64,000 bases of DNA from Oligella ureolytica DSM 18253 (lineage in GTDB: Bacteria; Pseudomonadota; Gammaproteobacteria; Burkholderiales; Burkholderiaceae_B), in the NCBI RefSeq assembly GCF_000373745.1, contig NZ_KB892279.1:62001-126000 (forward strand), written 5' to 3'. Made by a program: the position numbers and the translations under genes. The notes beneath the pieces were generated by a model. The model was given only the letters and a program-made list of their open reading frames with translations, did no database searches and was not told the DNA's origin. Shown here piece by piece: positions 54,451 through 63,642 of this stretch (positions are counted from its first letter, which is position 1; each line of letters begins with the position of its first letter).

Positions 54451-55641
54451 TTATAGGTCTAATAGTAAACGAGCAGGATCTTCTAATGCATCCTTCATCG
54501 CTACTAAACCTAACACAGCATCACGACCGTCAATCAGACGATGGTCATAAGAAAGCGCTAAGTAGTTCATTGGGCGAATAACGATTTCACCGTTTTCAAC
54601 AACCGGACGCTCTTTTGTTGCGTGTACACCTAAAATGGCAGACTGAGGCGGGTTGATAATAGGAGTAGACATCATTGAACCAAAGACGCCACCGTTAGAG
54701 ATAGAGAAGGTACCACCGGTTAACTCATCGATGCTCAAACGGCCTTCGCGTGCTTTAACACCGAATTCGGCGATTGTCTTCTCAATGTCAGCTAAAGATA
54801 GTTGATCTGCATTGCGAACAATCGGTACCACTAAGCCACGTGGTGAGCTAACCGCCACACCGATATCAAAGTAACCGTGGTAAACAATATCGTTACCATC
54901 AATAGAAGCATTGAGTAGAGGGTACTTCTTAAGAGCAGCAACGGCAGCCTTAATAAAGAAAGACATAAAGCCTAAACGTACGCCATGCTCTTTTTCGAAT
55001 TGGTCACGGTACTTAGCACGTAAGTCCATCACCGGCTTCATATTGACTTCGTTAAACGTAGTTAGGATCGCATTTTCTTGTTGAGATGCTAATAAACGCT
55101 CAGCAACACGAGCACGTAAACGTGTCATTGGTACGCGCTGCTCCGGACGGCCGTCTAGAGACTGAGCGATTTCTACCGGTGCTGCCGCTGGAGCAGCTTT
55201 TTGAGCTGATTGGGCATCAGCTTTAGTCACACGACCATCTTTACCCGAGCCCTCAATATCAGAAGCGCTTAGACCCTTTTCAGATAAGATTTTTGCAGCA
55301 GCAGGAGAAGCAACATCACCTTTATTAGCAGCAACGGCAGCTGTTGGCGCTGGAGCAGCTTCTTCTTTTTCAGCGGCAGGAGCGGCTGCAGTAGCAGAAG
55401 CGGCAGTATCAATTTTAGCTAATAGCTGCTCAGACTCTACGTCTGAACCACCTTCTACAATAATCTCAACTAACACACCATCCGCTGGAGATGGTACTTC
55501 CATGATCACTTTATCCGTTTCAATTTCAATCAGCGTTTCATCTTGAGACACTGCTTCACCGACCTGCTTGTTCCACTCCATCAACGTACCTTCGGATACG
55601 GATTCAGAAAACTGCGGTACTTTAACTTCTACGATTGACAT
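54451..55641 (-). CDS. odhB: 2-Oxoglutarate dehydrogenase E2, dihydrolipoyl succinyltransferase
   Basis: A 396-residue E2 core enzyme. The lipoyl domain (1-77) has the lipoylation site Lys44 (ETDKVIME), then an Ala/Pro linker, the E3-binding domain (about 110-147, [13 protein letters not shown]), a second linker, and the catalytic domain with His367 and Asp371 in [13 protein letters not shown]. Length is close to E. coli SucB (405). It is flanked on both sides by intergenic hairpins. Confidence 0.95.
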   Translation of the reverse strand: MSIVEVKVPQFSESVSEGTLMEWNKQVGEAVSQDETLIEIETDKVIMEVPSPADGVLVEIIVEGGSDVESEQLLAKIDTAASATAAAPAAEKEEAAPAPTAAVAANKGDVASPAAAKILSEKGLSASDIEGSGKDGRVTKADAQSAQKAAPAAAPVEIAQSLDGRPEQRVPMTRLRARVAERLLASQQENAILTTFNEVNMKPVMDLRAKYRDQFEKEHGVRLGFMSFFIKAAVAALKKYPLLNASIDGNDIVYHGYFDIGVAVSSPRGLVVPIVRNADQLSLADIEKTIAEFGVKAREGRLSIDELTGGTFSISNGGVFGSMMSTPIINPPQSAILGVHATKERPVVENGEIVIRPMNYLALSYDHRLIDGRDAVLGLVAMKDALEDPARLLLDL

Positions 55642-55705
55642 AATTTTGTTCCTTTAAGCGATGTTAATAACTTTAATAATGTGCTTTTAAATTTTTAAAT
55701 CATCA

Positions 55706-55733
55706 ACAGGCCTTAAGATTTTTTAAGGCCTGT
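55706..55733. other. Hairpin between odhA and odhB
   Basis: A perfect 11-bp inverted repeat (ACAGGCCTTAA at 55706-55716 and its complement at 55723-55733) with a 6-nt loop lies 9 bases after the odhA stop. On the minus strand the 3' flank is GTTGATGA, not a T run, so it is better read as a segmental-stability or attenuation element. Confidence 0.7.
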
Positions 55734-55741
55734 GCCGAATA

Positions 55742-58612
55742 TTACTTAGTGAGCGTAAAACCACGTAAACGCGGACTAAACGCCTGCTCGAGCAATGATT
55801 TTAGCTGCTCATTATGCAGTGCTAGATATCCTACGGCAGGTGAAGAGGACGCGGCACGACCGGCATAGCTCAACTTCTGACCTGCTGACATATTTTGGTA
55901 AATATGATGCTGAATGTAGAACCAAGGTCCTTGGTTCTGCGGCTCATCTTGTACCCAAACAATTTCCTTAAGGTTAGGGTATTGCTGTAACTCTGCCTCA
56001 AACTCCTTGTGAGGGAAAGGATACAATTGCTCAACACGGATAATAGCCACATCATCAATCTCACGCTCTGCACGATTGCTTACTAAATCAGAGTAAACGC
56101 GGCCAGAGCAAACCAACAAGCGATTAACTTTATCTTTGTTAATCTCGGTGTTAGTTTCGCCAATCACCATTTTAAACTCACCTTCGGTGAAGTCCTTTAG
56201 CGGTGACGTAGCAATTTTGCTGCGTAATAAAGATTTTGGCGTGAAGATCACTAAAGGTTTACGGAACTTGCGAATCATCTGACGACGAAGCAAGTGGAAA
56301 ATCTGTGCAGCATTGGTAGGCTGTACACATTGGATATTGTGGTCAGCACATAACTGTAAGAAACGTTCGATACGTGCAGAAGAGTGCTCAGGACCCTGAC
56401 CCTCATAACCGTGAGGCAACATCAGAGTTAAACCGCAATGACGACCCCACTTCGCTTCACCGGACGCGATAAACTGGTCAATCACTACCTGTGCACCGTT
56501 GACGAAGTCACCGAACTGAGCTTCCCAGATGGTCAAAGTATTTGGCTCTGCGCTTGCATAACCATACTCAAAACCTAAGACTGCCTCCTCTGACAAAACA
56601 GAGTCAATCACGGTGAAGTTGGCTTGTTTTTCGGAAATATTACTTAATGGAACGTAATATCCCTCGTCCCAACGCTCACGATTTTGCTCGTGAAATACTG
56701 CATGACGGTGCGTAAACGTACCACGACCGGAGTCTTGACCCGTAATACGGATTGGGTAACCATTGGCAAGCAAACTGGCAAAGGCCAAATGCTCACCCAT
56801 ACCCCAGTCTAAATCGATCTCACCATCGATCATCGCACGACGGTCTCTAAGCAGTCGCTTAACCAGCTGATGCGGAACAAAATTCTCAGGGATGGTGGTA
56901 ATAGCCTCGCCCAATCGCTTTAATTCAGCCATTGGAACGGCAGTCTCAGCATGATCAGTCCACTTAGCGTCTAGGAATGGTGTCCAGTCAGTCGCAAACT
57001 TACTGTGGTAGTCAGTTAGTACAGGCTCAACGGTACGATTGCCCTCTTCCATGATTTGACGATAGGCCTTGACCATCGCCTCGGACTCACCCTCTTCGAG
57101 TACGCCTTGGTTTAATAACTTATCAGCGTAAAGCTGACGAGTACCCGGGTGCTTCGCAATGGTTTTGTACATTAACGGTTGAGTCAAAGACGGTGTGTCC
57201 TGCTCGTTATGACCTAATTTACGGAAACAGATAATGTCAATCACGACGTCACTACCAAACTCCTGACGGTAGTCTACGGCTAAGCGAGTAACAAAAGTCA
57301 CTGCTTCTGGGTCATCGGCATTGACATGAAATACTGGTGCCTCAATCATCTTGACGACGTCAGTACAATAAAGCGTAGAACGTGAGTCACGTGGGTCGGA
57401 CGTAGTAAAACCAATCTGGTTGTTAATCACTACATGAATGGTACCGCCAACAGAGTAACCGCGAGTCTGAGACATATTAAGCGTCTCTTGTACCACCCCT
57501 TGACCGGCAAAAGCAGCATCACCGTGAACCAACACAGGGATCACTTGCTCAGTATTGCCACCACGACGCTCTTGACGAGCGCGGGCACTACCCTGAACGA
57601 CCGGATTAACAATCTCAAGGTGAGACGGGTTAAACGCTAGGGTCATATGAATTGGGCCGCCTCGGGCATCCAAATCACTGGAGAAGCCGCTATGGTACTT
57701 AACGTCACCATCAGTCAGATCACCGTCCTGTTTGCCCTCAAACTCGGCAAACAAATCACTCGGCATCTTGCCCATGATGTTGACTAATAGGTTTAGACGA
57801 CCACGGTGAGCCATACCGACTACGATATCTTGGCTGCCTTTGGTACTTGCGTGGTTTACCAACTCGTCCATAGCAGAGATGAAGCTCTCACCACCCTCTA
57901 GGGAGAATCGCTTTTGACCTACATAGCGAGTATGTAAATAACGCTCAAGACCCTCTGCTTCTGTTAGTTGCTGAAGGATACGCTTCTTGTCGTCATTGTT
58001 TAATTTTTCTGTGGACTGAGAAGCCTCTACACGCTCCTGAATCCAACGCTTTTTCTGAGGATCAGAGACATGCATATACTCAACACCCACGCTACGGCAG
58101 TATGTATTGCGTAAAGCTTCTAAAAGCTCACGCAAAGTCATATGCTCTTTTTTTGTGAAGTAAGTATTGGTTGCTGAGAAAGTTTCTTCGGCATCTGCCT
58201 CAGTTAAACCGTAAAACGCCGGATCTAACTCCGGGATTTCGGGGCGCTCTGCGCGCTTCAGCGGATCTAATTGTGCATGACGCAAACCTAAAGAACGATA
58301 AGCAGCAATTAACTGCTGGACTTTAAGTTGCTTACTAGCCATTTCGAGGCAAAGTTGCCTATCAGCTTTGACTGCTAAACGATTTTCTTTTGCTCTCTGT
58401 GCAAAAGATGCAATCACTGCTGTATGGTTTTGGTCGCGTGTCTCTGAATTACCGTCAGTCGCCGGCTGATGCTGTAACTGATCAAAGTAATCACGCCAAA
58501 ACTCCTCGACACTATTTGGATTGGCCAAATAGTTCTCATAAAGCTCTTCTACATAGGCAGCATTGCTACCGAATAAGTAAGAAGAGTTATTTTTTTCTAA
58601 AAATGTTGACAT
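55742..58612 (-). CDS. odhA: 2-Oxoglutarate dehydrogenase E1
   Basis: A 956-residue thiamine-diphosphate enzyme that decarboxylates 2-oxoglutarate in the TCA cycle. The N-terminal peptide FGSNAAYVEELYENYLANPNSVE contacts E2. The ThDP core is seen in GMAHRGRLNLLVN, HGDAAFAGQGVV and the conserved QDSGRGTFTHRHA segment of the transketolase-like domain. Length is near E. coli SucA (933). It is the first gene of odhA-odhB-lpdA; the ribosome site GTGAGG is 5 bases before the ATG, downstream of a structured leader. Confidence 0.96.
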   Translation of the reverse strand: MSTFLEKNNSSYLFGSNAAYVEELYENYLANPNSVEEFWRDYFDQLQHQPATDGNSETRDQNHTAVIASFAQRAKENRLAVKADRQLCLEMASKQLKVQQLIAAYRSLGLRHAQLDPLKRAERPEIPELDPAFYGLTEADAEETFSATNTYFTKKEHMTLRELLEALRNTYCRSVGVEYMHVSDPQKKRWIQERVEASQSTEKLNNDDKKRILQQLTEAEGLERYLHTRYVGQKRFSLEGGESFISAMDELVNHASTKGSQDIVVGMAHRGRLNLLVNIMGKMPSDLFAEFEGKQDGDLTDGDVKYHSGFSSDLDARGGPIHMTLAFNPSHLEIVNPVVQGSARARQERRGGNTEQVIPVLVHGDAAFAGQGVVQETLNMSQTRGYSVGGTIHVVINNQIGFTTSDPRDSRSTLYCTDVVKMIEAPVFHVNADDPEAVTFVTRLAVDYRQEFGSDVVIDIICFRKLGHNEQDTPSLTQPLMYKTIAKHPGTRQLYADKLLNQGVLEEGESEAMVKAYRQIMEEGNRTVEPVLTDYHSKFATDWTPFLDAKWTDHAETAVPMAELKRLGEAITTIPENFVPHQLVKRLLRDRRAMIDGEIDLDWGMGEHLAFASLLANGYPIRITGQDSGRGTFTHRHAVFHEQNRERWDEGYYVPLSNISEKQANFTVIDSVLSEEAVLGFEYGYASAEPNTLTIWEAQFGDFVNGAQVVIDQFIASGEAKWGRHCGLTLMLPHGYEGQGPEHSSARIERFLQLCADHNIQCVQPTNAAQIFHLLRRQMIRKFRKPLVIFTPKSLLRSKIATSPLKDFTEGEFKMVIGETNTEINKDKVNRLLVCSGRVYSDLVSNRAEREIDDVAIIRVEQLYPFPHKEFEAELQQYPNLKEIVWVQDEPQNQGPWFYIQHHIYQNMSAGQKLSYAGRAASSSPAVGYLALHNEQLKSLLEQAFSPRLRGFTLTK

Positions 58613-58799
58613 TATGCCTCACCGTTTTGAGTGTTTCACCCTAAAAGGATGCAGATTTTAATCTAACCTTCCGCGTACGGCCTGCACCGATAAGCGGATA
58701 GCAAGTATCCCGAGGGACTAGCCCTTATTAAATAAAGCCATAACAAGAGTTAGCGCGGATATAGTGATACTATCCGCACACATACTTCATAGTAGTATA
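58613..58799 (-). promoter_or_regulatory. Structured 5' leader of odhA, candidate sucA RNA motif
   Basis: Burkholderiales are known to carry the sucA RNA motif in the 5' UTR of this gene, with part of the structure overlapping the ribosome site. Here a -10-like TATACT (58799-58794, minus) would give a leader of about 175 nt. It contains a 7-bp stem GCGGATA/TATCCGC (58755-58761 with 58771-58777), a second stem GGATA/TATCC (58696-58700 with 58706-58710), and a compound hairpin AAGG..AGATT/AATCT..CCTT (58645-58670) close to the ribosome site. Match to the published consensus was not tested. Confidence 0.55.
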
Positions 58800-59115
58800 G
58801 ATCAATCTAATATTTTTTTCCTATAAAAAAAGATGGTGAACCTTTATAAATCGCACTCTATGACCAGATCACTCTAAATAGTTGTTGCACAGTCACACAG
58901 AGCAAAAAACACAAAATATGTCCCATTTGATACTATAAAAATAAAAATCAGCTATGCCAATATAGGGTTTTCGACAAATCTATTCGGCACGACCTTGTCT
59001 ACTGTACCAACTGCTTATGATTACCCCAATATTCCGAAGCCTAACACAAAGCTTATAATCTTATGTAAGATACTGTATTCATGCATTAGCGGATTATTTA
59101 CTAGGAGTCAGTTTT
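58800..59115. promoter_or_regulatory. Upstream half of the odhA/maeB divergent region, with maeB operator-like site
   Basis: Rest of the 503-bp gap between the divergent genes odhA and maeB. Next to maeB, a -10-like TATAAT (59054-59059) overlaps an inverted repeat ATCTTA-TG-TAAGAT (59058-59071), about 45 bases before the ATG. A repressor site of GntR/FadR size overlapping the promoter would fit. No -35 of good quality and no small ORF are seen. Confidence 0.45.
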
Positions 59116-61458
59116 ATGGTTGAGAAAAACAAACTAAGTCAAATGGCTTTGGACTATCATGAATTTCCACGTCCGGGCAAAATTTCTGTGGTCCCTACAA
59201 AGCCACTCGCCAACCAAGACGATCTGTCTCTTGCCTACTCTCCTGGTGTTGCTTCTGCTTGTATGGCGATTTTTCATGACGGCGACCAGGCAGCCGCACG
59301 CTTTACCTCACGATCCAATTTAGTCGGTGTTGTGACCAACGGCACTGCCGTTCTAGGCCTTGGTAATATCGGCCCATTAGCCGCTAAGCCAGTGATGGAG
59401 GGCAAAGGCGGTTTATTCAAAAAATTTGCCGGCATCGATGTATTTGATATCGAACTCAATGAAAATGATCCGGATAAATTAATTGATATTATCGCTGCGC
59501 TAGAGCCTACACTGGGAGGCATTAACCTAGAAGACATCAAAGCACCTGAGTGTTTCTATATTGAAAAAGCATTGCGCGAGCGTGTTCATATTCCGGTGTT
59601 CCACGATGACCAGCACGGCACCGCCATTATTTCCGCTGCAGCTATATTGAATGGTCTTAAATTAGTAGAGAAGTCCATCGAAGAGGTTAAGTTGGTTGTT
59701 TCCGGTGCCGGTGCAGCCGCCATTGCCTGCTTAGACTTATTAGTGGCACTGGGACTGAAAAAAGAAAACATGTTCGTTTGTGACTCTCGCGGCGTTATTT
59801 ATGAGGGACGTGAAGAAAACCTCGAAGAAAACAAAGCGCGCTATGCCCAACAAACCGAACTACGTACCTTGGGTGATGCGGTTGCTGGTGCCGATATCTT
59901 TTTAGGTTGTTCTGCAAAAGGCGTTCTAACACAAAACATGGTTAAGACGATGGCTGACAAACCATTGATCCTAGCCCTCGCTAACCCCGATCCTGAAATC
60001 ACACCGGAAGACGCTAAGGAAGTTCGCCCTGATTGTATTGTCGCAACCGGTCGTTCCGACTATCCAAACCAAGTTAATAACGTACTTTGCTTCCCGTTTA
60101 TTTTCCGCGGTGCGCTTGATGTCGGCGCCACTCGCATCACCGAAGAAATGAAAATGGCGTGTGTCCATGCCATTGCTGAATTAGCTCAGAGCGAAGTCAA
60201 TGATGAGGTAGCCGGCGCTTATCCCGGTGAGGATTTAAGTTTTGGGCCCGAGTACATTATTCCCAAACCGTTTGACCCTCGCTTAATTATTACCATTGCC
60301 CCGGCAGTCGCTCAAGCGGCAATGGATTGCGGTGTTGCCACCCGACCTATTGATGACATGGAAACCTACAAGGTACGTTTAAACGCCTTCGTTTATCAAT
60401 CCAGTCAACTAATGCGCCCTCTAATGAAAATCGCAAAAAATCAGGCACAACGCGTGATTTTTGCCGATGGTGAGGATGAGCGAGTACTACGCGCAGTCCA
60501 AACAGTACTCGATGAGAAAATTGCCAAACCCATTTTAATTGGTCGCCCGGAGGTTATCCGTATGCGCACCAAAAAACTAGGATTACGCTATTTAGGTCAC
60601 CCAGATTTAGAGATTGTTGACCCTGAACAAGACGATCGTTTTAACCAAGTTTGGCCTCGTTATCACGAACTGCGCGCACGTTCCGGCGTAACACCGAGCG
60701 TAGCCAAAGCCATGGTCCGTAAGCACAATACAATCATTGGTGCACTGATGATTGATCTTGATTATGCTGATGCCATGATCTGCGGCGTCAGTACTGATTT
60801 TAACAATCAAGTCAACTTCATTCGCGACATCAATGGCAGTACTTTATCTAGTGGCACCATGGCAGCCATGAACGTGATTTTCACGACAGACTACACGCTC
60901 TTCTTATGTGACACCCACATTAATGAAGACCCGACAGCAGAACAAATTGCTGAAATTGCTTTGATGGCCGCTGAAAAGGTCAAACGCTTCGGCATGGTAC
61001 CCAAAGTTGCGCTAGTTTCACATTCTAACTTTGGTAACCACCGCACTGCCTCCTCAATCAAAATGGCCAAGGCACGAGAAATTCTTGCCAATATCGCACC
61101 GGATTTAGAGGTAGATGGTGAAATGCATGCAGATGCTGCACTTTCCGAAAGCATCCGTCACACCGCACTGCCAAATAGTACGCTTAGCGGCAAAGCCAAC
61201 GTCTTAGTCATGCCTAACCTTGATGCCGGCAACATCACTTATAACTTACTCAAAATGACGAGTGGCGGTATTGTGTTGGGTCCCGTTTTATTAGGCAGCA
61301 ATAAGCCTATTCACGTTCTGACCACGAGCACCACAACACGTCGCATTATTAATATGGCTACATTAGCAGCGGCTGACGCACAGGGAGAAACTAAAGTACC
61401 CGAAGGCGTAGTAGACTCTAAGCTACAGTCTGTCAGCAAAAAAGCTGAAGATATCTAG
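59116..61458 (+). CDS. maeB: NADP-dependent malic enzyme with phosphotransacetylase-like domain
   Basis: A 780-residue fusion. The N-terminal malic enzyme (about 1-430) converts malate to pyruvate, CO2 and [20 protein letters not shown], the [18 protein letters not shown] motif and cofactor [16 protein letters not shown]. The C-terminal domain (about 440-770) is phosphotransacetylase-like ([16 protein letters not shown]) and in E. coli MaeB mediates acetyl-CoA inhibition. Length is close to the E. coli enzyme (759). The ribosome site TAGGAG is strong, and a terminator follows. It diverges from odhA, tying anaplerosis to the TCA cycle. Confidence 0.95.
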   Translation: MVEKNKLSQMALDYHEFPRPGKISVVPTKPLANQDDLSLAYSPGVASACMAIFHDGDQAAARFTSRSNLVGVVTNGTAVLGLGNIGPLAAKPVMEGKGGLFKKFAGIDVFDIELNENDPDKLIDIIAALEPTLGGINLEDIKAPECFYIEKALRERVHIPVFHDDQHGTAIISAAAILNGLKLVEKSIEEVKLVVSGAGAAAIACLDLLVALGLKKENMFVCDSRGVIYEGREENLEENKARYAQQTELRTLGDAVAGADIFLGCSAKGVLTQNMVKTMADKPLILALANPDPEITPEDAKEVRPDCIVATGRSDYPNQVNNVLCFPFIFRGALDVGATRITEEMKMACVHAIAELAQSEVNDEVAGAYPGEDLSFGPEYIIPKPFDPRLIITIAPAVAQAAMDCGVATRPIDDMETYKVRLNAFVYQSSQLMRPLMKIAKNQAQRVIFADGEDERVLRAVQTVLDEKIAKPILIGRPEVIRMRTKKLGLRYLGHPDLEIVDPEQDDRFNQVWPRYHELRARSGVTPSVAKAMVRKHNTIIGALMIDLDYADAMICGVSTDFNNQVNFIRDINGSTLSSGTMAAMNVIFTTDYTLFLCDTHINEDPTAEQIAEIALMAAEKVKRFGMVPKVALVSHSNFGNHRTASSIKMAKAREILANIAPDLEVDGEMHADAALSESIRHTALPNSTLSGKANVLVMPNLDAGNITYNLLKMTSGGIVLGPVLLGSNKPIHVLTTSTTTRRIINMATLAAADAQGETKVPEGVVDSKLQSVSKKAEDI

Positions 61459-61503
61459 GACTTATAGCAAATAAGAGCTCGTTCAATTTTGCTGTAACGA
61501 CAA

Positions 61504-61535
61504 AAAAGAGGACCTGTTATGGTCCTCTTTTGTTT
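61504..61535 (+). terminator. Terminator of maeB
   Basis: An 11-bp stem AAAAGAGGACC (61504-61514) with its complement (61521-61531), a 6-nt loop and a T-rich tail, 45 bp after the maeB stop. Confidence 0.92.
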
Positions 61536-61589
61536 ATTATTGTATTGTTTTATTTTTAAAGCCATTTGAAAAACTAAAGGAAAACTGAG

Positions 61590-61979
61590 ATGGGATATGA
61601 TTTGGGAAGACTAATCCTTAGAGTCACACTAGGTATTTTAATATTACTTTATGGATTCCATAAGGTTAAATACGGCTTAGGACATATCCCCCATACACTC
61701 AACTCATACGGCCTACCGCCATTTCTGGCCTATGGCGTATACATTAGCGAAGTAATTGCTCCACTCATGATTATCATCGGTCTCTACACCCGACCTGCAG
61801 CAGGAGTCATTGCTTTTAGTATGTTATTAGCCATTTTCTTTGTACACACACCGCGACTCACCGCCTTGAATAGTAGCGGTGGCGCAGTCATTGGGCTCGA
61901 GTACATGTTTTTAGCATCTGCACTGTGCCTCATGCTAATTGGTGCCGGTCGCTTTAGCTTGAATAGCCCTTATAATTAA
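61590..61979 (+). CDS. DoxX-family membrane protein
   Basis: A 129-residue inner-membrane protein with four hydrophobic helices. The N-terminal LGRLILRVTLGILILLYGFHKVKYG and EVIAPLMIIIGLYTRPAAGVIAFSML match the DoxX/DoxD-like family, members of which are linked to redox or thiosulfate metabolism or act as accessory membrane proteins. The exact role is unknown. Its last 26 bp overlap the 3' end of the convergent barstar-like gene. Confidence 0.83.
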   Translation: MGYDLGRLILRVTLGILILLYGFHKVKYGLGHIPHTLNSYGLPPFLAYGVYISEVIAPLMIIIGLYTRPAAGVIAFSMLLAIFFVHTPRLTALNSSGGAVIGLEYMFLASALCLMLIGAGRFSLNSPYN

Positions 61980-62382
61980 TCGTGATATCTGTTCGGGCTT
62001 TAGTAAGATCATCCAGCATACGCTTCAAACCCTCTAAAGCCCCGGATGTCCGAGTCATATCCTCGCTAACAGACCCCCACTGAAACTCTAGCGACTCTGC
62101 AACATCACCCAGCAAGACATCATGCAAGGCATCCAAATTAATAGCGGTATGAGTTGGCAATTTAACCTTAGCCACTAAGCGCTGATAAAAATCATCTAGC
62201 GACTGGATACCGTCTAAATCAATTGCCACCCTATCCTCACTTGACTTCGTGGCACTATCTGACTTTAAATCCTGTTGACGCGTTTTTATATAGGCAGCGA
62301 CCGCTTGATTCTTCGCATGCCATTTTTTAAGTTGACGTGCATTATAGCGACGCGCTTTTTTTGTCGATAATTTTAATAACAT
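61954..62382 (-). CDS. Barstar-family ribonuclease inhibitor with N-terminal extension
   Basis: A 142-residue cytoplasmic inhibitor. The barstar fold begins near residue 52 (VAIDLDGIQSLDDFYQRLV) and the inhibitory helix reads INLDALHDVLLG. Asp84 and Asp88 align with the barnase-binding Asp35 and Asp39 of Bacillus barstar; Asp125 aligns with Glu76. Trp38 is replaced by His87 and Tyr29 by His78. A very basic 50-residue N-terminal extension (KKARRYNARQLKKWHAK) is absent from Bacillus barstar (90 aa). It overlaps the RNase gene by 10 bp, as expected for a toxin-inhibitor pair made together. Confidence 0.85.
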   Translation of the reverse strand: MLLKLSTKKARRYNARQLKKWHAKNQAVAAYIKTRQQDLKSDSATKSSEDRVAIDLDGIQSLDDFYQRLVAKVKLPTHTAINLDALHDVLLGDVAESLEFQWGSVSEDMTRTSGALEGLKRMLDDLTKARTDITINYKGYSS

Positions 62383-62903
62383 ACCGGCACCTGCTCAAAA
62401 CTCTCATAATGATCAATAGTGACATACATAGCCTCATGCCCTTGATATACCAAACGCTTAGCATTACGCTTTAAACCCAAATAATCTAAATCAGCTTCAC
62501 GGTAATTGCCCTCAGGTAGGCGTCTTTCATAATTTCCAAAGTGATCACCACCGATAGACTTGCCCCTAAGCTTGGCAATCTCATTAAACGGCTGCCCCGG
62601 ATGCCATCCCAACTCTCGTGCCTGATTCTTAGTGACAAACTTAGCAGGCAGCTTATTCTCATCTCTCAGTGAGCGGACAATACCGCTTAGCTCGATGACA
62701 TTAATCAGACCATCCAATTTCTCAAGATTAAATATCGCCAACACGACCTCGCAACGCTGATTCGCTTCTTCTAATGAAGGCAAATCACTTCCGTCAAAAT
62801 CAGACTGCACTCGCCCCATCGCATAGGTGCTACTCATATTAAAAAATATAAATAGACTGATAAAAATTAAGAAAATCCTATTGAAAATAATAGACTGTGA
62901 CAT
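62373..62903 (-). CDS. Secreted barnase-type guanyl-preferring ribonuclease
   Basis: A 176-residue RNase with a strong Sec signal (residues 1-28, cleavage near TYA-MG). The catalytic domain (about 62-172) aligns with barnase: KLPAKFVTKNQARELGW, GKSIGGDHFGN, YREADLDY, RLVY and TIDHYESF. Lys92, Glu136, Arg146, Arg150 and His165 match barnase Lys27, Glu73, Arg83, Arg87 and His102, so activity is expected. Arg59 of barnase is Tyr125. Cys51 and Cys175 could form a disulfide absent from barnase. Function may be nutrient scavenging or competition; the immediate inhibitor gene protects the producer. Confidence 0.88.
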   Translation of the reverse strand: MSQSIIFNRIFLIFISLFIFFNMSSTYAMGRVQSDFDGSDLPSLEEANQRCEVVLAIFNLEKLDGLINVIELSGIVRSLRDENKLPAKFVTKNQARELGWHPGQPFNEIAKLRGKSIGGDHFGNYERRLPEGNYREADLDYLGLKRNAKRLVYQGHEAMYVTIDHYESFEQVPVCY

Positions 62904-63081
62904 TATCCTGTAACCTGTAATTTAATTTAAATATGGGAATTATTATTTAGATAGGCTGTCTCATAGGTTGTAATGATTTTTATTCATAACCGTAGCCATA
63001 GCGTCTAAGCATACTTTATAATCTAGCAAAGTTTGCACAACGCTTGCACACATATTATAAATATAGTTCACAGGATACCCC

Positions 63082-63555
63082 ATGAAGTCCCTTATCAATT
63101 TCCTAATTCTGGTCCTAATTGTCGCTATTTTAGGATTTTTGGGTTGGTCAGCTCTCGACAAAACCCTTTTCGCTGATGCCGAACAACAAGTACCGCCACA
63201 AGAAGAAACAGGCATACCGGCAGCGCCACAACCGACTCCTGAAGCACCGATAGCAATCAGCCCTGAGGAAGCGTTTGGCACGACATCAGACAACATGGCA
63301 GCGCAAGACGCTGAGATCAGTTGTGAAAACGCAGGAGAGACGATTGGAGCAATTTACGATATGCACATCGAGGGCAAGTCTACAACTGAGATCAGTCAAT
63401 ACTTAGCAGGGCTGGATGCCTATAGTCAAACAGAAATAGAAATGTATAGTCAGATTGCTCAAAGCATTGAAGATGCGCCAAGCGATCAGCTTTTACCACG
63501 TCAAGAAATGGTCGAACAATTTAGATTGCAATGCGAAGCTGCCCTATCTAATTAA
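63082..63555 (+). CDS. Membrane-anchored periplasmic protein of unknown function
   Basis: A 157-residue protein with an N-terminal transmembrane anchor (about 5-24), a Pro/Glu/Ala-rich spacer (about 35-63) and a C-terminal domain (about 75-155) with two cysteines (SCENAG, LQCEAALSN) that could form a disulfide. The domain is mainly helical and acidic. The ribosome site is AGGA. It has its own terminator and is divergent from the barnase gene. No family recognised. Confidence 0.68.
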   Translation: MKSLINFLILVLIVAILGFLGWSALDKTLFADAEQQVPPQEETGIPAAPQPTPEAPIAISPEEAFGTTSDNMAAQDAEISCENAGETIGAIYDMHIEGKSTTEISQYLAGLDAYSQTEIEMYSQIAQSIEDAPSDQLLPRQEMVEQFRLQCEAALSN

Positions 63556-63585
63556 ACCAACCATAGAGCCGTTGATACACAATCA

Positions 63586-63621
63586 AAAACAGCCTGTTCA
63601 ATCAAATTGACAGGCTGTTTT
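63586..63621. terminator. Bidirectional terminator at the right edge
   Basis: A 12-bp perfect stem (AAAACAGCCTGT at 63586-63597 with 63610-63621), framed by A/T runs, between the anchored-protein gene and the convergent partial gene. Confidence 0.92.
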
Positions 63622-63642
63622 GCTAACTGAGCAATGTGTAAA

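Noticed and set aside
62961-63296. 111-codon minus-strand ORF opposite the anchored-protein gene
   Set aside because: It runs across the promoter region and N-terminus of the plus-strand gene, which has a TM anchor and ribosome site; no coding character of its own.
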